The position numbers and the translations under genes are program-made. Shown here one piece after another: positions 1 to 8,227 of a stretch of DNA of 64,000 nucleotides. The stretch spans positions 1-64,000 of the forward strand of contig NZ_BSPC01000052.1 in NCBI RefSeq assembly GCF_030160835.1, written 5' to 3'. Within the stretch, counting starts at the first letter, position 1. Every line of letters starts with the position of its first letter. The notes under the pieces were generated by a model. The model was given only the letters and a program-made list of their open reading frames with translations, did not search any database and was not told the DNA's origin. The stretch is from Labrys miyagiensis (GTDB lineage Bacteria; Pseudomonadota; Alphaproteobacteria; Rhizobiales; Labraceae).

Positions 1-37
1 CTTGTGTGCGCTCGCGTCGCGCCCTTTCCCCCATCCC

Positions 38-286
38 TTAAAATACCCCTGGCGGCGTCTGCGTCCTTCTCGCCGGCTTGAAGAACGGCTTGCTCACCAC
101 CCGCGCCCGCACCATGCACTTCTGGTAGACGAGTTCGCGTAGCGCATAGATCTCCACCCAGAGGTTCTCCTTGTTGCGCTCGCCATAGGGCCGCTGCAGC
201 GAGGCGAGGGCGATGTTGCGTTTGGCGGTGGGAGACCAGGCAGCGGCGGTGATGCTGCAATCAAACCGGATGGAGAAGAGCCCTTC
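38..286 (-). pseudogene. Coding-like stretch with no start, in frame after the mltB-like stop
   Basis: On the minus strand, directly after the TGA of the transglycosylase gene, the same frame stays open for about 82 codons to a TAA at 38-40. The codons are G/C-ending and the peptide is balanced (it contains NKENLWVEIYALRELVYQK). The only in-frame ATG lies at 113-115, near the end. It could be the remnant of a decayed gene, the 3' part of a longer ancestral protein cut by the TGA, or a gene with a non-standard start. I do not recognise the family. Confidence 0.3.
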
Positions 287-1105
287 TCAGCCGCGCAGCT
301 TCTCGGCGAAGAGCACGATCGCCTTCTGGTAATTCGTCGACTTGTTCCACTCGCTCAGCACGCCGAAATTGCTGCTGCCCACTTCATAGCTGCTACCCGC
401 CGACCAGCCATGGGCCTGCAGGAGGTTGGCGATGGATCCGAGCACGTCGGCGGGGGTACGGATGAGGTCCCGGCGGCCGTCGCCGTTCATGTCGACAGCA
501 TATTTCAGATAGTTCGAGCACAGGAACTGGGCCTGGCCGATCTCGCCGGCCCAGGCGCCGATCATGGCGGAGGGGGTTTCGTCGCCGCGCTGCACGATCT
601 TGAGGGCCGACATCAGCTCGTTGCGGAAGAAGTCCGAGCGGCGGCAGTCATAGGCCAGCGTCGCCAGCGAGCGGAAGACCGGCATCTTGCCGGAGACCAC
701 GCCGTAATCCGTCTCCATGCCCCAGATCGCCACCAGGATCTCGGGTTGCACGCCGAAGCGGTTCTGGATCTGCGCGAGCACGTCGGCATAACGCAGCATC
801 ATCGCCTTGCCCTTGGCGATGCGCCCGCCGGTGACGCGGCCGGCGGCGAATTGCTCGAAGGTACCACCGAAGGTCTTCTTCTGCGAACGGTCGAGATGGA
901 TCACCGTGGTGTTGTAGGTCACGCCGCTCAGCGCCTCATTGACGACGCCTTCCGAGATGCCCTCGCTCACGGCCTCCTGCTTGAAGGCGTCGAGCCAGGC
1001 CGGGAAGCCGGCGGCATCGTTGCCGCATTGGGCGGCGTTGGCGGGCGCGGCTGCGAAGACCGCAAGCGAGAACAGGGCGCACAGGCAGGCGATGAACAGG
1101 CGCAT
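287..1105 (-). CDS. Lytic murein transglycosylase, MltB family (short form)
   Basis: This 272-residue exported enzyme should cleave the MurNAc-GlcNAc bond of peptidoglycan with release of anhydro-muropeptides in the periplasm. The chosen start (MRLFIAC) gives a clear signal peptide ending near ANAAQ; the open frame extends 60 codons further upstream but that part looks non-coding. The SLT_2 signature is present: the catalytic glutamate in GMETDYG, then GQAQFL, a calcium-type DMNGDGRRD loop and an LLQAHGW end. There is no C-terminal peptidoglycan-binding domain, so this is the short form rather than canonical MltB with its extra domain. It stands alone. Confidence 0.85.
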   Translation of the reverse strand: MRLFIACLCALFSLAVFAAAPANAAQCGNDAAGFPAWLDAFKQEAVSEGISEGVVNEALSGVTYNTTVIHLDRSQKKTFGGTFEQFAAGRVTGGRIAKGKAMMLRYADVLAQIQNRFGVQPEILVAIWGMETDYGVVSGKMPVFRSLATLAYDCRRSDFFRNELMSALKIVQRGDETPSAMIGAWAGEIGQAQFLCSNYLKYAVDMNGDGRRDLIRTPADVLGSIANLLQAHGWSAGSSYEVGSSNFGVLSEWNKSTNYQKAIVLFAEKLRG

Positions 1106-1388
1106 GGAGTATCTCTGGTGGGAACCAAATTGATGGAATTGAGGGATTGAAGGGTCGGTGCAGGGCAGGGATTCGTCGATAGCCGTAAACGCATTGGCGA
1201 TAAAGTTACAACTTATAGATGTATCTTCCCCGACAGGATTGTGCATAGCCGGACGGCTTCCTCTCCGTCTGGCCGCACATCGCAACCGGCGATGACGAAG
1301 CTTCCATCATGAAAGACGGCCCGCCGGTCGCAACCAGCGAGGATTCTCCTTATGGTTGGAAGCGGCTGGGGTAATGAGGAGACTTGCC

Positions 1389-1862
1389 ATGGCAGAGCAC
1401 GCAACCCCGACCTTGGCACAATGGGCCGGCGGGCCCGAAGCCTTTCGCAGGCTGACGAAGCTCTTCTACGAGAAAGTGCCGCTCGATCCGTTGCTGGGAC
1501 CTGTCTTTGCCGGCATGGACAGGCATCACAGCGAACATGTCGCGGCCTTCATCACGGAGGTCTTCGGCGGCGGCCCGAACTACACCGGCGTGGGCGGTTC
1601 GCATGCGGGCATGATCGCCCGGCATCTCGGCCGCCATCTGACGCAAACGCAGCGCAAGCGCTGGATCGACCTCTTCCTGGAGACGGCTGACGAGGCCGGC
1701 CTGCCCGATGATCCCGAGTTCCGCGCCGCCCTGGTAGGCTATCTCGAATGGGGCACCCGCATCGCCGTGCTCAACTCGCAGGACGGCGCCAGCGCACCGC
1801 CACCGGGCGCGCCGATGCCGGTCTGGGGCTGGGGGCCGCCGGGCGGGCCCTATCAGGGCTGA
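1389..1862 (+). CDS. Truncated haemoglobin (group II/III-like)
   Basis: A 157-residue haem protein of the 2-over-2 globin family, probably binding O2 or NO. Visible features are the AFRRLTKLFYEKVPLDPLLGPVF helix region, the HHSEHVAAFITEVFGG block carrying the likely proximal region, and a conserved H-G-R-H segment before the last helix. The start at 1389 follows a good ribosome site (TGAGGAGA, about 7 nt upstream). A proline/glycine-rich tail (PPPGAPMPVWGWGPPGGP) extends past the globin fold. It is monocistronic and the ROK regulator follows after about 90 bp. Confidence 0.8.
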   Translation: MAEHATPTLAQWAGGPEAFRRLTKLFYEKVPLDPLLGPVFAGMDRHHSEHVAAFITEVFGGGPNYTGVGGSHAGMIARHLGRHLTQTQRKRWIDLFLETADEAGLPDDPEFRAALVGYLEWGTRIAVLNSQDGASAPPPGAPMPVWGWGPPGGPYQG

Positions 1863-1881
1863 GCGGTGGGGCTTGATAATT

Positions 1882-1894
1882 AAGCATAATGCTT
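1882..1894. promoter_or_regulatory. Palindrome upstream of the ROK regulator (candidate operator)
   Basis: AAGCAT-A-ATGCTT is a perfect 6+6 inverted repeat in an unusually AT-rich stretch 62 bp before the ROK start. Its position fits autoregulation; that role is inferred. Confidence 0.35.
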
Positions 1895-1955
1895 TAATAA
1901 AAGAGGCAAGCTCTCGGGCGCGACAAGCCCGCCTGATCAAGAGAGATGCCACGCG

Positions 1956-3227
1956 ATGTCCAGTCCGCCCGCCTCCGAAAGCCGCAAGGGCAGCAATTCC
2001 GTCCAGGTGCGGCGCTATAATGAGCGCGTGGTGCTCGAGGCGCTGCAGCGGCTCGGCCAGGCCTCGAAGGCGGAACTCGCCCGCTCGGCCAATCTGACGC
2101 CCCAGGCCGTCGCCGCCATCGTCGATCACCTGGAAGAAGTCGGTCTTGTCAGGCATGAGGGCAAGCGCGTCGGCCAGGTCGGCCAGCCCTCGACGCTCTA
2201 TGCGCCGGCGCCGGACGGGGCCTTCTCGATCGGCTTGCATATCGGGCGGCGGGCTTTCGATGCCGTGCTGGTCGATTTCACCGGCAAGACCCTGCGCATC
2301 GAGACCTGCGAATATGAGTTCCCCGAGCCGAAGGCGGTGGCCGATCTCGCCGGCGCCTATGTCCAGACCTTCCGCGCCAGCCTCCCCCCGGCCTTGCGCG
2401 AGCGCATCGTGGGCGTCGGCGTCGCCATGCCCTATTTCATGGACAGTTGGACCAAGGAACTCGGCATGCCCCGTTCCATCACCGAGGCCTGGGAAAGCTT
2501 CGATTTCGCCAAGGCGCTGACCCACCATATCAGCCTGCCGCTGTTCTTCGAGAACGACGCCTCCGGGGCCGCCACGGCAGAGCTCGTCTATGGCCGGGGC
2601 CGGGAGACACGCGATTTCATCTATCTCTTCATCGCCACCTTCATCGGCGGCGGCCTGATCATCAATGGCAATCTGGAGACGGGGCCGCACGGCAACTCGG
2701 CCGCCTTCGGTCCCTATCCGGTGACGCCCTCCCTGCTCTCGACCGTGCCGCCGCCCAAGGGGCCGTTCGAGATCCTGCTGCGCCGCGCCTCGATCTATGT
2801 GCTGACCCATCATCTGCGCGAGAATGGCGTGCCGATCCGGCGCGCCTTCGAATTGGAGGCGATGGGGGAGAAGGCCGAGCCCTTCCTCGGCGAATGGATC
2901 GCCGATTGCGCCGATGCCCTGGCGCAGGCGATCGTCGGGGCCATTGCCGTGGTCGATGTCGACGGCATCGTCATCGACGGCATCCTGCCACCCGCCATCC
3001 TGCAGCGGACGGTGGAAGCGGTGTCGCAGCGCTTTGGGGAAATCGTGCCTGAGGGCCTGGTGGCGCCGCGCATCGAGGTCGGCACCATCGGCCCCCAGGC
3101 AGCGGCGATCGGGGCCGCCATCCTGCCGCTTTATGCCATGTTCGCCCCCGACAGCGGCACGCTGGTCAAGGCCAAGGCGCCCGGTTCGGGGCGCATCAAT
3201 CTGCAGACCTATATCCTGGCGCAATAG
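1956..3227 (+). CDS. ROK-family transcriptional regulator of the sugar ABC cluster
   Basis: A 423-residue regulator of the NagC/XylR type. The N-terminal winged helix-turn-helix (about residues 18-80) is MarR-like (KAELARSANLTPQAVAAIVDHLEE). The C-terminal ROK sugar-kinase-like domain (about 90-400) carries FIGGGLIINGNLETGPHGN, the glycine-rich sugar/phosphate region. ROK regulators normally release DNA when a sugar or sugar phosphate binds. The cysteine-rich zinc motif of classical ROK proteins is not evident. The gene is co-directional with the transporter genes starting 184 bp downstream, so it very probably controls them. An AAGAGAGA site precedes the ATG. Confidence 0.85.
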   Translation: MSSPPASESRKGSNSVQVRRYNERVVLEALQRLGQASKAELARSANLTPQAVAAIVDHLEEVGLVRHEGKRVGQVGQPSTLYAPAPDGAFSIGLHIGRRAFDAVLVDFTGKTLRIETCEYEFPEPKAVADLAGAYVQTFRASLPPALRERIVGVGVAMPYFMDSWTKELGMPRSITEAWESFDFAKALTHHISLPLFFENDASGAATAELVYGRGRETRDFIYLFIATFIGGGLIINGNLETGPHGNSAAFGPYPVTPSLLSTVPPPKGPFEILLRRASIYVLTHHLRENGVPIRRAFELEAMGEKAEPFLGEWIADCADALAQAIVGAIAVVDVDGIVIDGILPPAILQRTVEAVSQRFGEIVPEGLVAPRIEVGTIGPQAAAIGAAILPLYAMFAPDSGTLVKAKAPGSGRINLQTYILAQ

Positions 3228-3277
3228 GCGCGGGAGAAACCGATGGATGCCACGCCCTTGCTTGACTCGTTTCTCTC

Positions 3278-3291
3278 ATGGATATATCCAT
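3278..3291. promoter_or_regulatory. Perfect 14-bp palindrome upstream of the ABC transporter
   Basis: ATGGATATATCCAT is its own reverse complement and lies about 120 bp before the ATPase-permease start, followed by an AT-rich TTTGATTTAATAATTA. It is a plausible operator for the ROK regulator; binding is inferred only. Confidence 0.4.
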
Positions 3292-3411
3292 TTGATTTAA
3301 TAATTAGGGTCATGGGGGAGGCTGCCATGGGGGACATTCCCACGGTGATCCGGTCAGGCATGGCTGGGCCGGCCCTCCTTGCTTCCGCTGTCCTCAATCC
3401 AGTTTCCTGCG

Positions 3412-5991
3412 ATGAATAGCGCTGTCGTCAATGAAATACCGGGCGAGGCGGTGGCCGTGGCTCCTGCCGCAACGGCCGGCCTGCGCAACGCCTCCAAGCG
3501 GTTCGGCGGCACGATTGCCCTCGCCGAGGCGAGCTTCGACCTCCTGCCGGGTGAGGTGCTCGCCCTTCTCGGCGAAAACGGCGCGGGCAAGAGCACCTGC
3601 GTGAAGCTCCTCGCCGGCGTCTACCGGCCCGATTCGGGGGCCGTGATCATCGATGGCCAGCCGGTGGATCACTGGTCGCCGCTCGAAGCCCAGCGCCGCG
3701 GCATCGCGGTGATGCACCAGCATCCCGGCCTGTTCGGCGACCTCACCGTCTTCGAGAACATCTTCGTCGGCCATATGCCGCGCCGCGCTCTCGGCAGCAT
3801 CGATTATGACCGCATGCGCGAGGAGGCGCGGGCGCTGCTGGAGGTGGTGGGCCTCTCCTGCGCGCCCGAGGACCGGTTGAACCAGCTACGCACGTCCGAG
3901 CAGCAGCTCGTCGAGATCGCCCGCGCCCTTTCGGTCAACGCCAAGGTGCTGATCATGGACGAGCCCACGGCCGCTCTGTCCCAGCGCGAGGTGGAGCGTC
4001 TGTTCGCGGTGGTCGCCCAGTTGAGGGCACGGCAGGTGGCGATGATGTTCGTCGGCCATCGCATGGAGGAGATCTTCCGCATCGCCGATCGCATCGCCGT
4101 GCTGCGCGACGGCCACCTCATCGGCGTGAAGCCGGCCGCCGAGCTCGATCGCGACCAGGCGGTGCAGATGATGATCGGCCGCCCGCTCAAGGCGATCTAT
4201 CCGCAATGGGAGAGCAAGCCGGGCGATGAAGTGCTGGCGGTCTCCGGCCTCACGCGTGACGAGGCCTTCCGTGATGTCTCCTTCAGCGTGCGCGCCGGCG
4301 AGATCGTCGGCCTCGGCGGCCTCGTCGGCAGCGGGCGCACGGAGATCGCCCGCGTGCTGTTCGGCATCGACCAGCCGACCGCAGGCACCATCACGCTTGC
4401 CGGCAGCGAGGTCTCCTTCGCCGATCCGCCGGCCGCCATGGCCGCCGGCATCGCCTATGTCTCCGAAGACAGGCTCGGCCAGAGCCTGGTGATGGACTTT
4501 CCCATCCTCGCCAATGCCTCGCTTCCCGTCATCGAGAAGGCGACCTTTGCCGGCCTGGTGATGCGCCGGCAAGAGCTGGCGCTGGTCGAGCCGCATCTCA
4601 AGCGCCTGAAGCTGAAATTCCGCAGCTTCGACCAGCCGGTGAAGACCTTGTCCGGCGGCAACCAGCAGAAGGTGGTGCTGTCGAAATGGCTCGCCACCCA
4701 TCCGCGCCTCCTCATCCTCGATGAGCCCACCCAGGGCATCGACGTCGAGAGCAAGTCCGAGGTGCACAGCATGATCGCCGAACTGGCCCAGCAGGGCCTG
4801 GCGATCATCCTGATCTCCTCCGAGCTGCCCGAGCTCGTGAGCATGTGCGACCGCATCGTCGTGCTGCGCGAGGGCGAGGTGACGGGCGAGTTCTCCCGCG
4901 GCGATGTCGACCAGGAGCGCGTGATCCGCGCCGCTACCGATGCCGACAACGTCGAGGCCGGCAGGGCCCTGGCTGCTCCCGCGCATGCCGGCGAGGCCGA
5001 GAGCCGCGAGGCGCAGCCTTCCTTCCTGCAGCGCCTGCTAAGACAACGCGAGCTCGGCCTCGTCGCCGCCATGGCCGTGGTGGCGCTGCCGGTGATGGCA
5101 GTCAATCCGCGCATGATCAGCGCCGAGAACCTCACCGCCGTCGCCATGGACGCGGCGCTCCTGATGATCGTCGCGGTGGCGCAGATGCTGGTGCTGCTCA
5201 CCCGCAATATCGATCTCTCCGTCGCCTCGGTGATCGGCCTCTCCGCCTATGGCGCGGCGAGCTTCATGCATGGCCATCCGGAAGCGTCCATCCTGCTCGG
5301 CATCGCCGTCGCCTGCGGCATCGGGCTGGCCTGCGGCGCGCTGAATGGCCTCGTCGTCACCCTCGGCCGCGTGCCTGCCATCGTCGTCACGCTCGGGAGC
5401 CTGTCGGTCTTTCGCGGTCTCAACAGCCTGTGGGCCGGCGGCAAGCAGATCAGCGCCGACCAGGTGCCGCAAGACTGGCTCGACATGACCAGCGCGCGCC
5501 TTGCCGGCATTCCCGCCGTGATCCTGATCGCCCTTGTCTGCGTCGTCGTCATCGGCGTAGCGCTGCGCTATTTGCCCGTCGGGCGTGAGCTCTATGCCAT
5601 CGGCTCCAATCCGGACGGGGCTTCCCTCATCGGTATCCGCAAGACCGCCCTGGTGCTCGGCGCCTTCATGCTGGCGGGCCTGCTTGCCGGCTTCGACGGC
5701 GCGCTCTGGGCCTCGCGCTATGCCACCATCGACGCCCGCGTGGCGCTCGGCTTCGAGCTGACCGTGATTGCCGCCGTGGTGGTCGGCGGCGTCGCCATCC
5801 GGGGCGGCGCCGGCTCGGTGCTCGGCGTGGTGCTCGGCGCCTTGACCCTGCTCGTCATCCAGAACGGGCTGACATTGGTGCGCGTCGATCCGCTCTGGCT
5901 CCAGGGCGTCTACGGCCTCGTCATCCTCCTCGCCGTCGGTGTCGATACGGTGATCGGCCGGCGCACTCTGCAGGCACGGAGGCGGCGATGA
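3412..5991 (+). CDS. Sugar ABC transporter, fused double ATPase (RbsA-type) and permease (RbsC-type)
   Basis: This 859-residue protein joins what are usually two proteins. Residues about 25-510 form two nucleotide-binding domains. The first has Walker A GENGAGKST (about 54-62), a divergent signature (RTSEQQLVEIARAL) and LIMDEPTAAL. The second has the degenerate P-loop typical of sugar importers (GLVGSGRTE), a good LSGGNQQKV signature and LILDEPTQGID. After a short linker, residues about 555-859 form a multi-span permease with the family hallmark NIDLSVASVIGLSAYGA. The ATG at 3412 lacks a strong ribosome site; TTG at 3379 would add 11 residues. ATGA overlap with the next gene implies translational coupling. 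The substrate is probably a carbohydrate of the ribose/rhamnose class. Confidence 0.88.
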   Translation: MNSAVVNEIPGEAVAVAPAATAGLRNASKRFGGTIALAEASFDLLPGEVLALLGENGAGKSTCVKLLAGVYRPDSGAVIIDGQPVDHWSPLEAQRRGIAVMHQHPGLFGDLTVFENIFVGHMPRRALGSIDYDRMREEARALLEVVGLSCAPEDRLNQLRTSEQQLVEIARALSVNAKVLIMDEPTAALSQREVERLFAVVAQLRARQVAMMFVGHRMEEIFRIADRIAVLRDGHLIGVKPAAELDRDQAVQMMIGRPLKAIYPQWESKPGDEVLAVSGLTRDEAFRDVSFSVRAGEIVGLGGLVGSGRTEIARVLFGIDQPTAGTITLAGSEVSFADPPAAMAAGIAYVSEDRLGQSLVMDFPILANASLPVIEKATFAGLVMRRQELALVEPHLKRLKLKFRSFDQPVKTLSGGNQQKVVLSKWLATHPRLLILDEPTQGIDVESKSEVHSMIAELAQQGLAIILISSELPELVSMCDRIVVLREGEVTGEFSRGDVDQERVIRAATDADNVEAGRALAAPAHAGEAESREAQPSFLQRLLRQRELGLVAAMAVVALPVMAVNPRMISAENLTAVAMDAALLMIVAVAQMLVLLTRNIDLSVASVIGLSAYGAASFMHGHPEASILLGIAVACGIGLACGALNGLVVTLGRVPAIVVTLGSLSVFRGLNSLWAGGKQISADQVPQDWLDMTSARLAGIPAVILIALVCVVVIGVALRYLPVGRELYAIGSNPDGASLIGIRKTALVLGAFMLAGLLAGFDGALWASRYATIDARVALGFELTVIAAVVVGGVAIRGGAGSVLGVVLGALTLLVIQNGLTLVRVDPLWLQGVYGLVILLAVGVDTVIGRRTLQARRRR

Positions 5992-7019
5992 AGACGGGGC
6001 TCCTCGAAAGGCTCGCCACCTGGGAGAACTTCCTCGGTCTGCTCACGATTGCCGTGCTCGCCTACGCCGTGCTGGCGGTGCCGAACTTCGCCACCAGTTT
6101 CAACATCTCCCAGGCGATTGCCGGCGCTTCCGAGCGCGCGCTGATCGTGCTGCCCATGGTGCTGCTGATCATCGCCCGCGAGATCGACCTCTCGGTCGCT
6201 AGCATCCTGGCGCTGAGCAGCGTGGTGTTCGGCGTGCTGATCCAGGCCGGCTTCTCCCAGGAGGTCGCCATCCTCGGCGCGCTCGGCACCGGCATCCTCT
6301 GCGGCGCCTTCAACGGTGCGCTGGTGACCTGGCTCGGCTTGCCGTCCCTGGTGGTCACGCTCGGCACGATGGCGATGTTCCGGGGCATCGGCTACATCAT
6401 CCTCGGCACGGATTCGGTGAACGAGTTCCCGGATTCCTTCACCGATTTCGGCATCAACACGCTGGGTGACTCGCCGATCCCCTGGACCATCGTGCCCTTC
6501 CTGGTGCTGGCGCCGGTCTTTGCCGTCGTCCTGCAGAAGACCGCGATCGGCCGGCGCATCTATGCGCTTGGCGGCAGTCCGGATACGGCGCTCTACGCCG
6601 GCGTGCGCGTTGCCCGCATCCGCCTGTGCCTCTTTATCGTCAGCGGTCTCGTCAGCGCCATCGCCAGCATCGTCTTCACCGCCCGCCTCGCCAATGCCCG
6701 CGCCGACAACGCCATCGGCCTCGAACTCGATGTCATCACCATCGCTTTGCTCGGCGGGGTCAGCGTGTTCGGCGGCAAGGGCAAGCTCACCGGCGTGTTC
6801 CTGGCCCTGGTGCTGATCGCCACCCTGCGCAACGTGCTCGGCCTCAGCCAGATCGGCGGCGATGCGCAGGGCACGGTGATCGGCCTGCTGCTCATCCTCT
6901 CGCTGCTGATGAGCACGACGGCGCAACGCTTCTACACGGTGCTGCAATCCGCACTGGCACCGGATCGTCCCGGACGGCCGGGTTCAAGCGGCCGGGCGGA
7001 CAAGTCGAAAGCAACTTGA
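5988..7019 (+). CDS. Sugar ABC transporter permease (RbsC-type)
   Basis: A 343-residue inner-membrane permease with about eight to ten hydrophobic spans and the diagnostic REIDLSVASILALSSVVFG and LGGVSVFGGKGKLTGV blocks of the branched-chain/ribose permease family. Its ATG overlaps the upstream stop (ATGA). It probably pairs with the permease half of the fused protein to form a heterodimeric channel, as in the rhamnose-type importers of rhizobia that carry two distinct permeases. That family comparison is from memory. Confidence 0.88.
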   Translation: MKTGLLERLATWENFLGLLTIAVLAYAVLAVPNFATSFNISQAIAGASERALIVLPMVLLIIAREIDLSVASILALSSVVFGVLIQAGFSQEVAILGALGTGILCGAFNGALVTWLGLPSLVVTLGTMAMFRGIGYIILGTDSVNEFPDSFTDFGINTLGDSPIPWTIVPFLVLAPVFAVVLQKTAIGRRIYALGGSPDTALYAGVRVARIRLCLFIVSGLVSAIASIVFTARLANARADNAIGLELDVITIALLGGVSVFGGKGKLTGVFLALVLIATLRNVLGLSQIGGDAQGTVIGLLLILSLLMSTTAQRFYTVLQSALAPDRPGRPGSSGRADKSKAT

Positions 7020-7062
7020 ACGAGAAAGCCAACCGAAAAAGCCAACAAGGAGGAACGGCCCA

Positions 7063-8067
7063 ATGACGAAGCATCTCTTGACCACGGCGGCATTGCTGCT
7101 CGGCGCGACCATCATCTCCACCGGCGCTCTCGCCGCCGAAAAGTGCTCCAAGGAACCGGTGACGGTGGGCTTCCTGCCCAAGCTCGACACCGACCCCTAT
7201 TTCCAGGTCGCCAAGACGGGCGCCGAGGAGGCGCAGGGCGAGATCGGCGGCAAGGTCATCCAGCAGGCGCCCTCGCAGGCGACCGCCGAGGCGCAGATCG
7301 AGTTCATCAACAATCTGGTGTCGCAGAAAGTCGATGTCATCGCGATCTCGGGCAATGACGCCAATGCCGTAGCGCCGGCCCTGAAGCGCGCCGTCAAGCA
7401 GGGCGTGCGCATCGTCTCCTATGATTCCGATGTCGCCGAATCCGCCCGCACCCTGTTCTTCAACCAGGCCAAGGGCGACAGCCTCGCCGAGATGATGCTG
7501 GAGAGCATGGGCCAGATGATCAACTACGAGGGCGATTTCGCCATCCTCTCCTCGACTCCGACGGCCACCAACCAGAACGCCTGGATCGACTTCATGAAGA
7601 AGCGGCTGACGGAGCCGAAATACGCCAAGATGAAGCTGGTGCAGATCGCCTACGGCCAGGAGAGCGAGCAGATCAACCAGCAGCAGGCGCTCGGCCTGGT
7701 GCAGGCCTTCCCGAACCTGAAGGGCATCATCATTCCCGCCGGCATCGGCTTGCCGGCCGCCGCCCGCGCGCTCGACCAGGCCGGAAGCCTCGGCAAGGTC
7801 AAGCTCACCGGCCTCGCGCCGGCGACCCTGATCAAGAAATACATCCAGAACGGTTCGGTCCAGGATATCTGGTGGAACGTCAAGGATCTCGGCTACCTCA
7901 CCTATTACGGGGCGCAGGCCCTGGCGCAATGCAAGATCAAGGGCAAGGAAGGCGACAAGTTCACCGCCGGGCGCCTGGGTGACTACAAGGTCGGCGCCAA
8001 GGGCGAGGTGGTGCTCGGGCCGGCGAAGATCGTCACCCCGGCCAATGTCGAAGAGTTCAAGTTCTGA
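7063..8067 (+). CDS. Periplasmic sugar-binding protein of the ABC importer
   Basis: A 334-residue Peripla_BP_4-type solute-binding protein. The signal peptide is MTKHLLTTAALLLGATIISTG..., with cleavage near GALAAE. The mature part starts with the typical VTVGFLPKLDTDPYFQVAKTG block, followed by DVIAISGNDANAVAPALK and VSYDSD, where the sugar ligands of this fold sit. It most resembles RhaS/LsrB-type proteins, so rhamnose or a related deoxy sugar is a reasonable but unproven substrate. A strong AAGGAGG lies about 10 nt before the ATG, suiting the high expression needed for a binding protein. Confidence 0.87.
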   Translation: MTKHLLTTAALLLGATIISTGALAAEKCSKEPVTVGFLPKLDTDPYFQVAKTGAEEAQGEIGGKVIQQAPSQATAEAQIEFINNLVSQKVDVIAISGNDANAVAPALKRAVKQGVRIVSYDSDVAESARTLFFNQAKGDSLAEMMLESMGQMINYEGDFAILSSTPTATNQNAWIDFMKKRLTEPKYAKMKLVQIAYGQESEQINQQQALGLVQAFPNLKGIIIPAGIGLPAAARALDQAGSLGKVKLTGLAPATLIKKYIQNGSVQDIWWNVKDLGYLTYYGAQALAQCKIKGKEGDKFTAGRLGDYKVGAKGEVVLGPAKIVTPANVEEFKF

Positions 8068-8090
8068 CCGCGGCAGAGGTGAAGGCCATA

Positions 8091-8177
8091 GGCGCTAGCC
8101 TAAGGCATATAAGGCGCGGCCAACCTTCCCCGCAGTCGGGGAAGGATTCCCGCGCCTGTCTCCGCAAAGCTAGCGCC
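8091..8177. repeat. Nested inverted-repeat element between transporter and epimerase genes
   Basis: Three concentric perfect inverted repeats: GGCGCTAGC (8091-8099) with GCTAGCGCC (8169-8177); AGGCGCGG (8112-8119) with CCGCGCCT (8150-8157); and CCTTCCCCG (8124-8132) with CGGGGAAGG (8137-8145) around a 4-nt loop. No T-run follows, so this is more a REP-like palindromic element or transcript-stabilising structure than a classical terminator. It would let the binding-protein mRNA differ in level from the epimerase mRNA. Confidence 0.6.
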
Positions 8178-8227
8178 CATGACGGTGGAGATGCGCCTCA
8201 TGACACAGACCCTTTAGGAATGTCCTT

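Noticed and set aside
1350-3224. 624-codon minus-strand frame opposite the haemoglobin and ROK genes
   Set aside because: Arg/Gly/His-rich shadow of high-GC coding DNA, with no domain; the plus-strand genes explain the codon bias.
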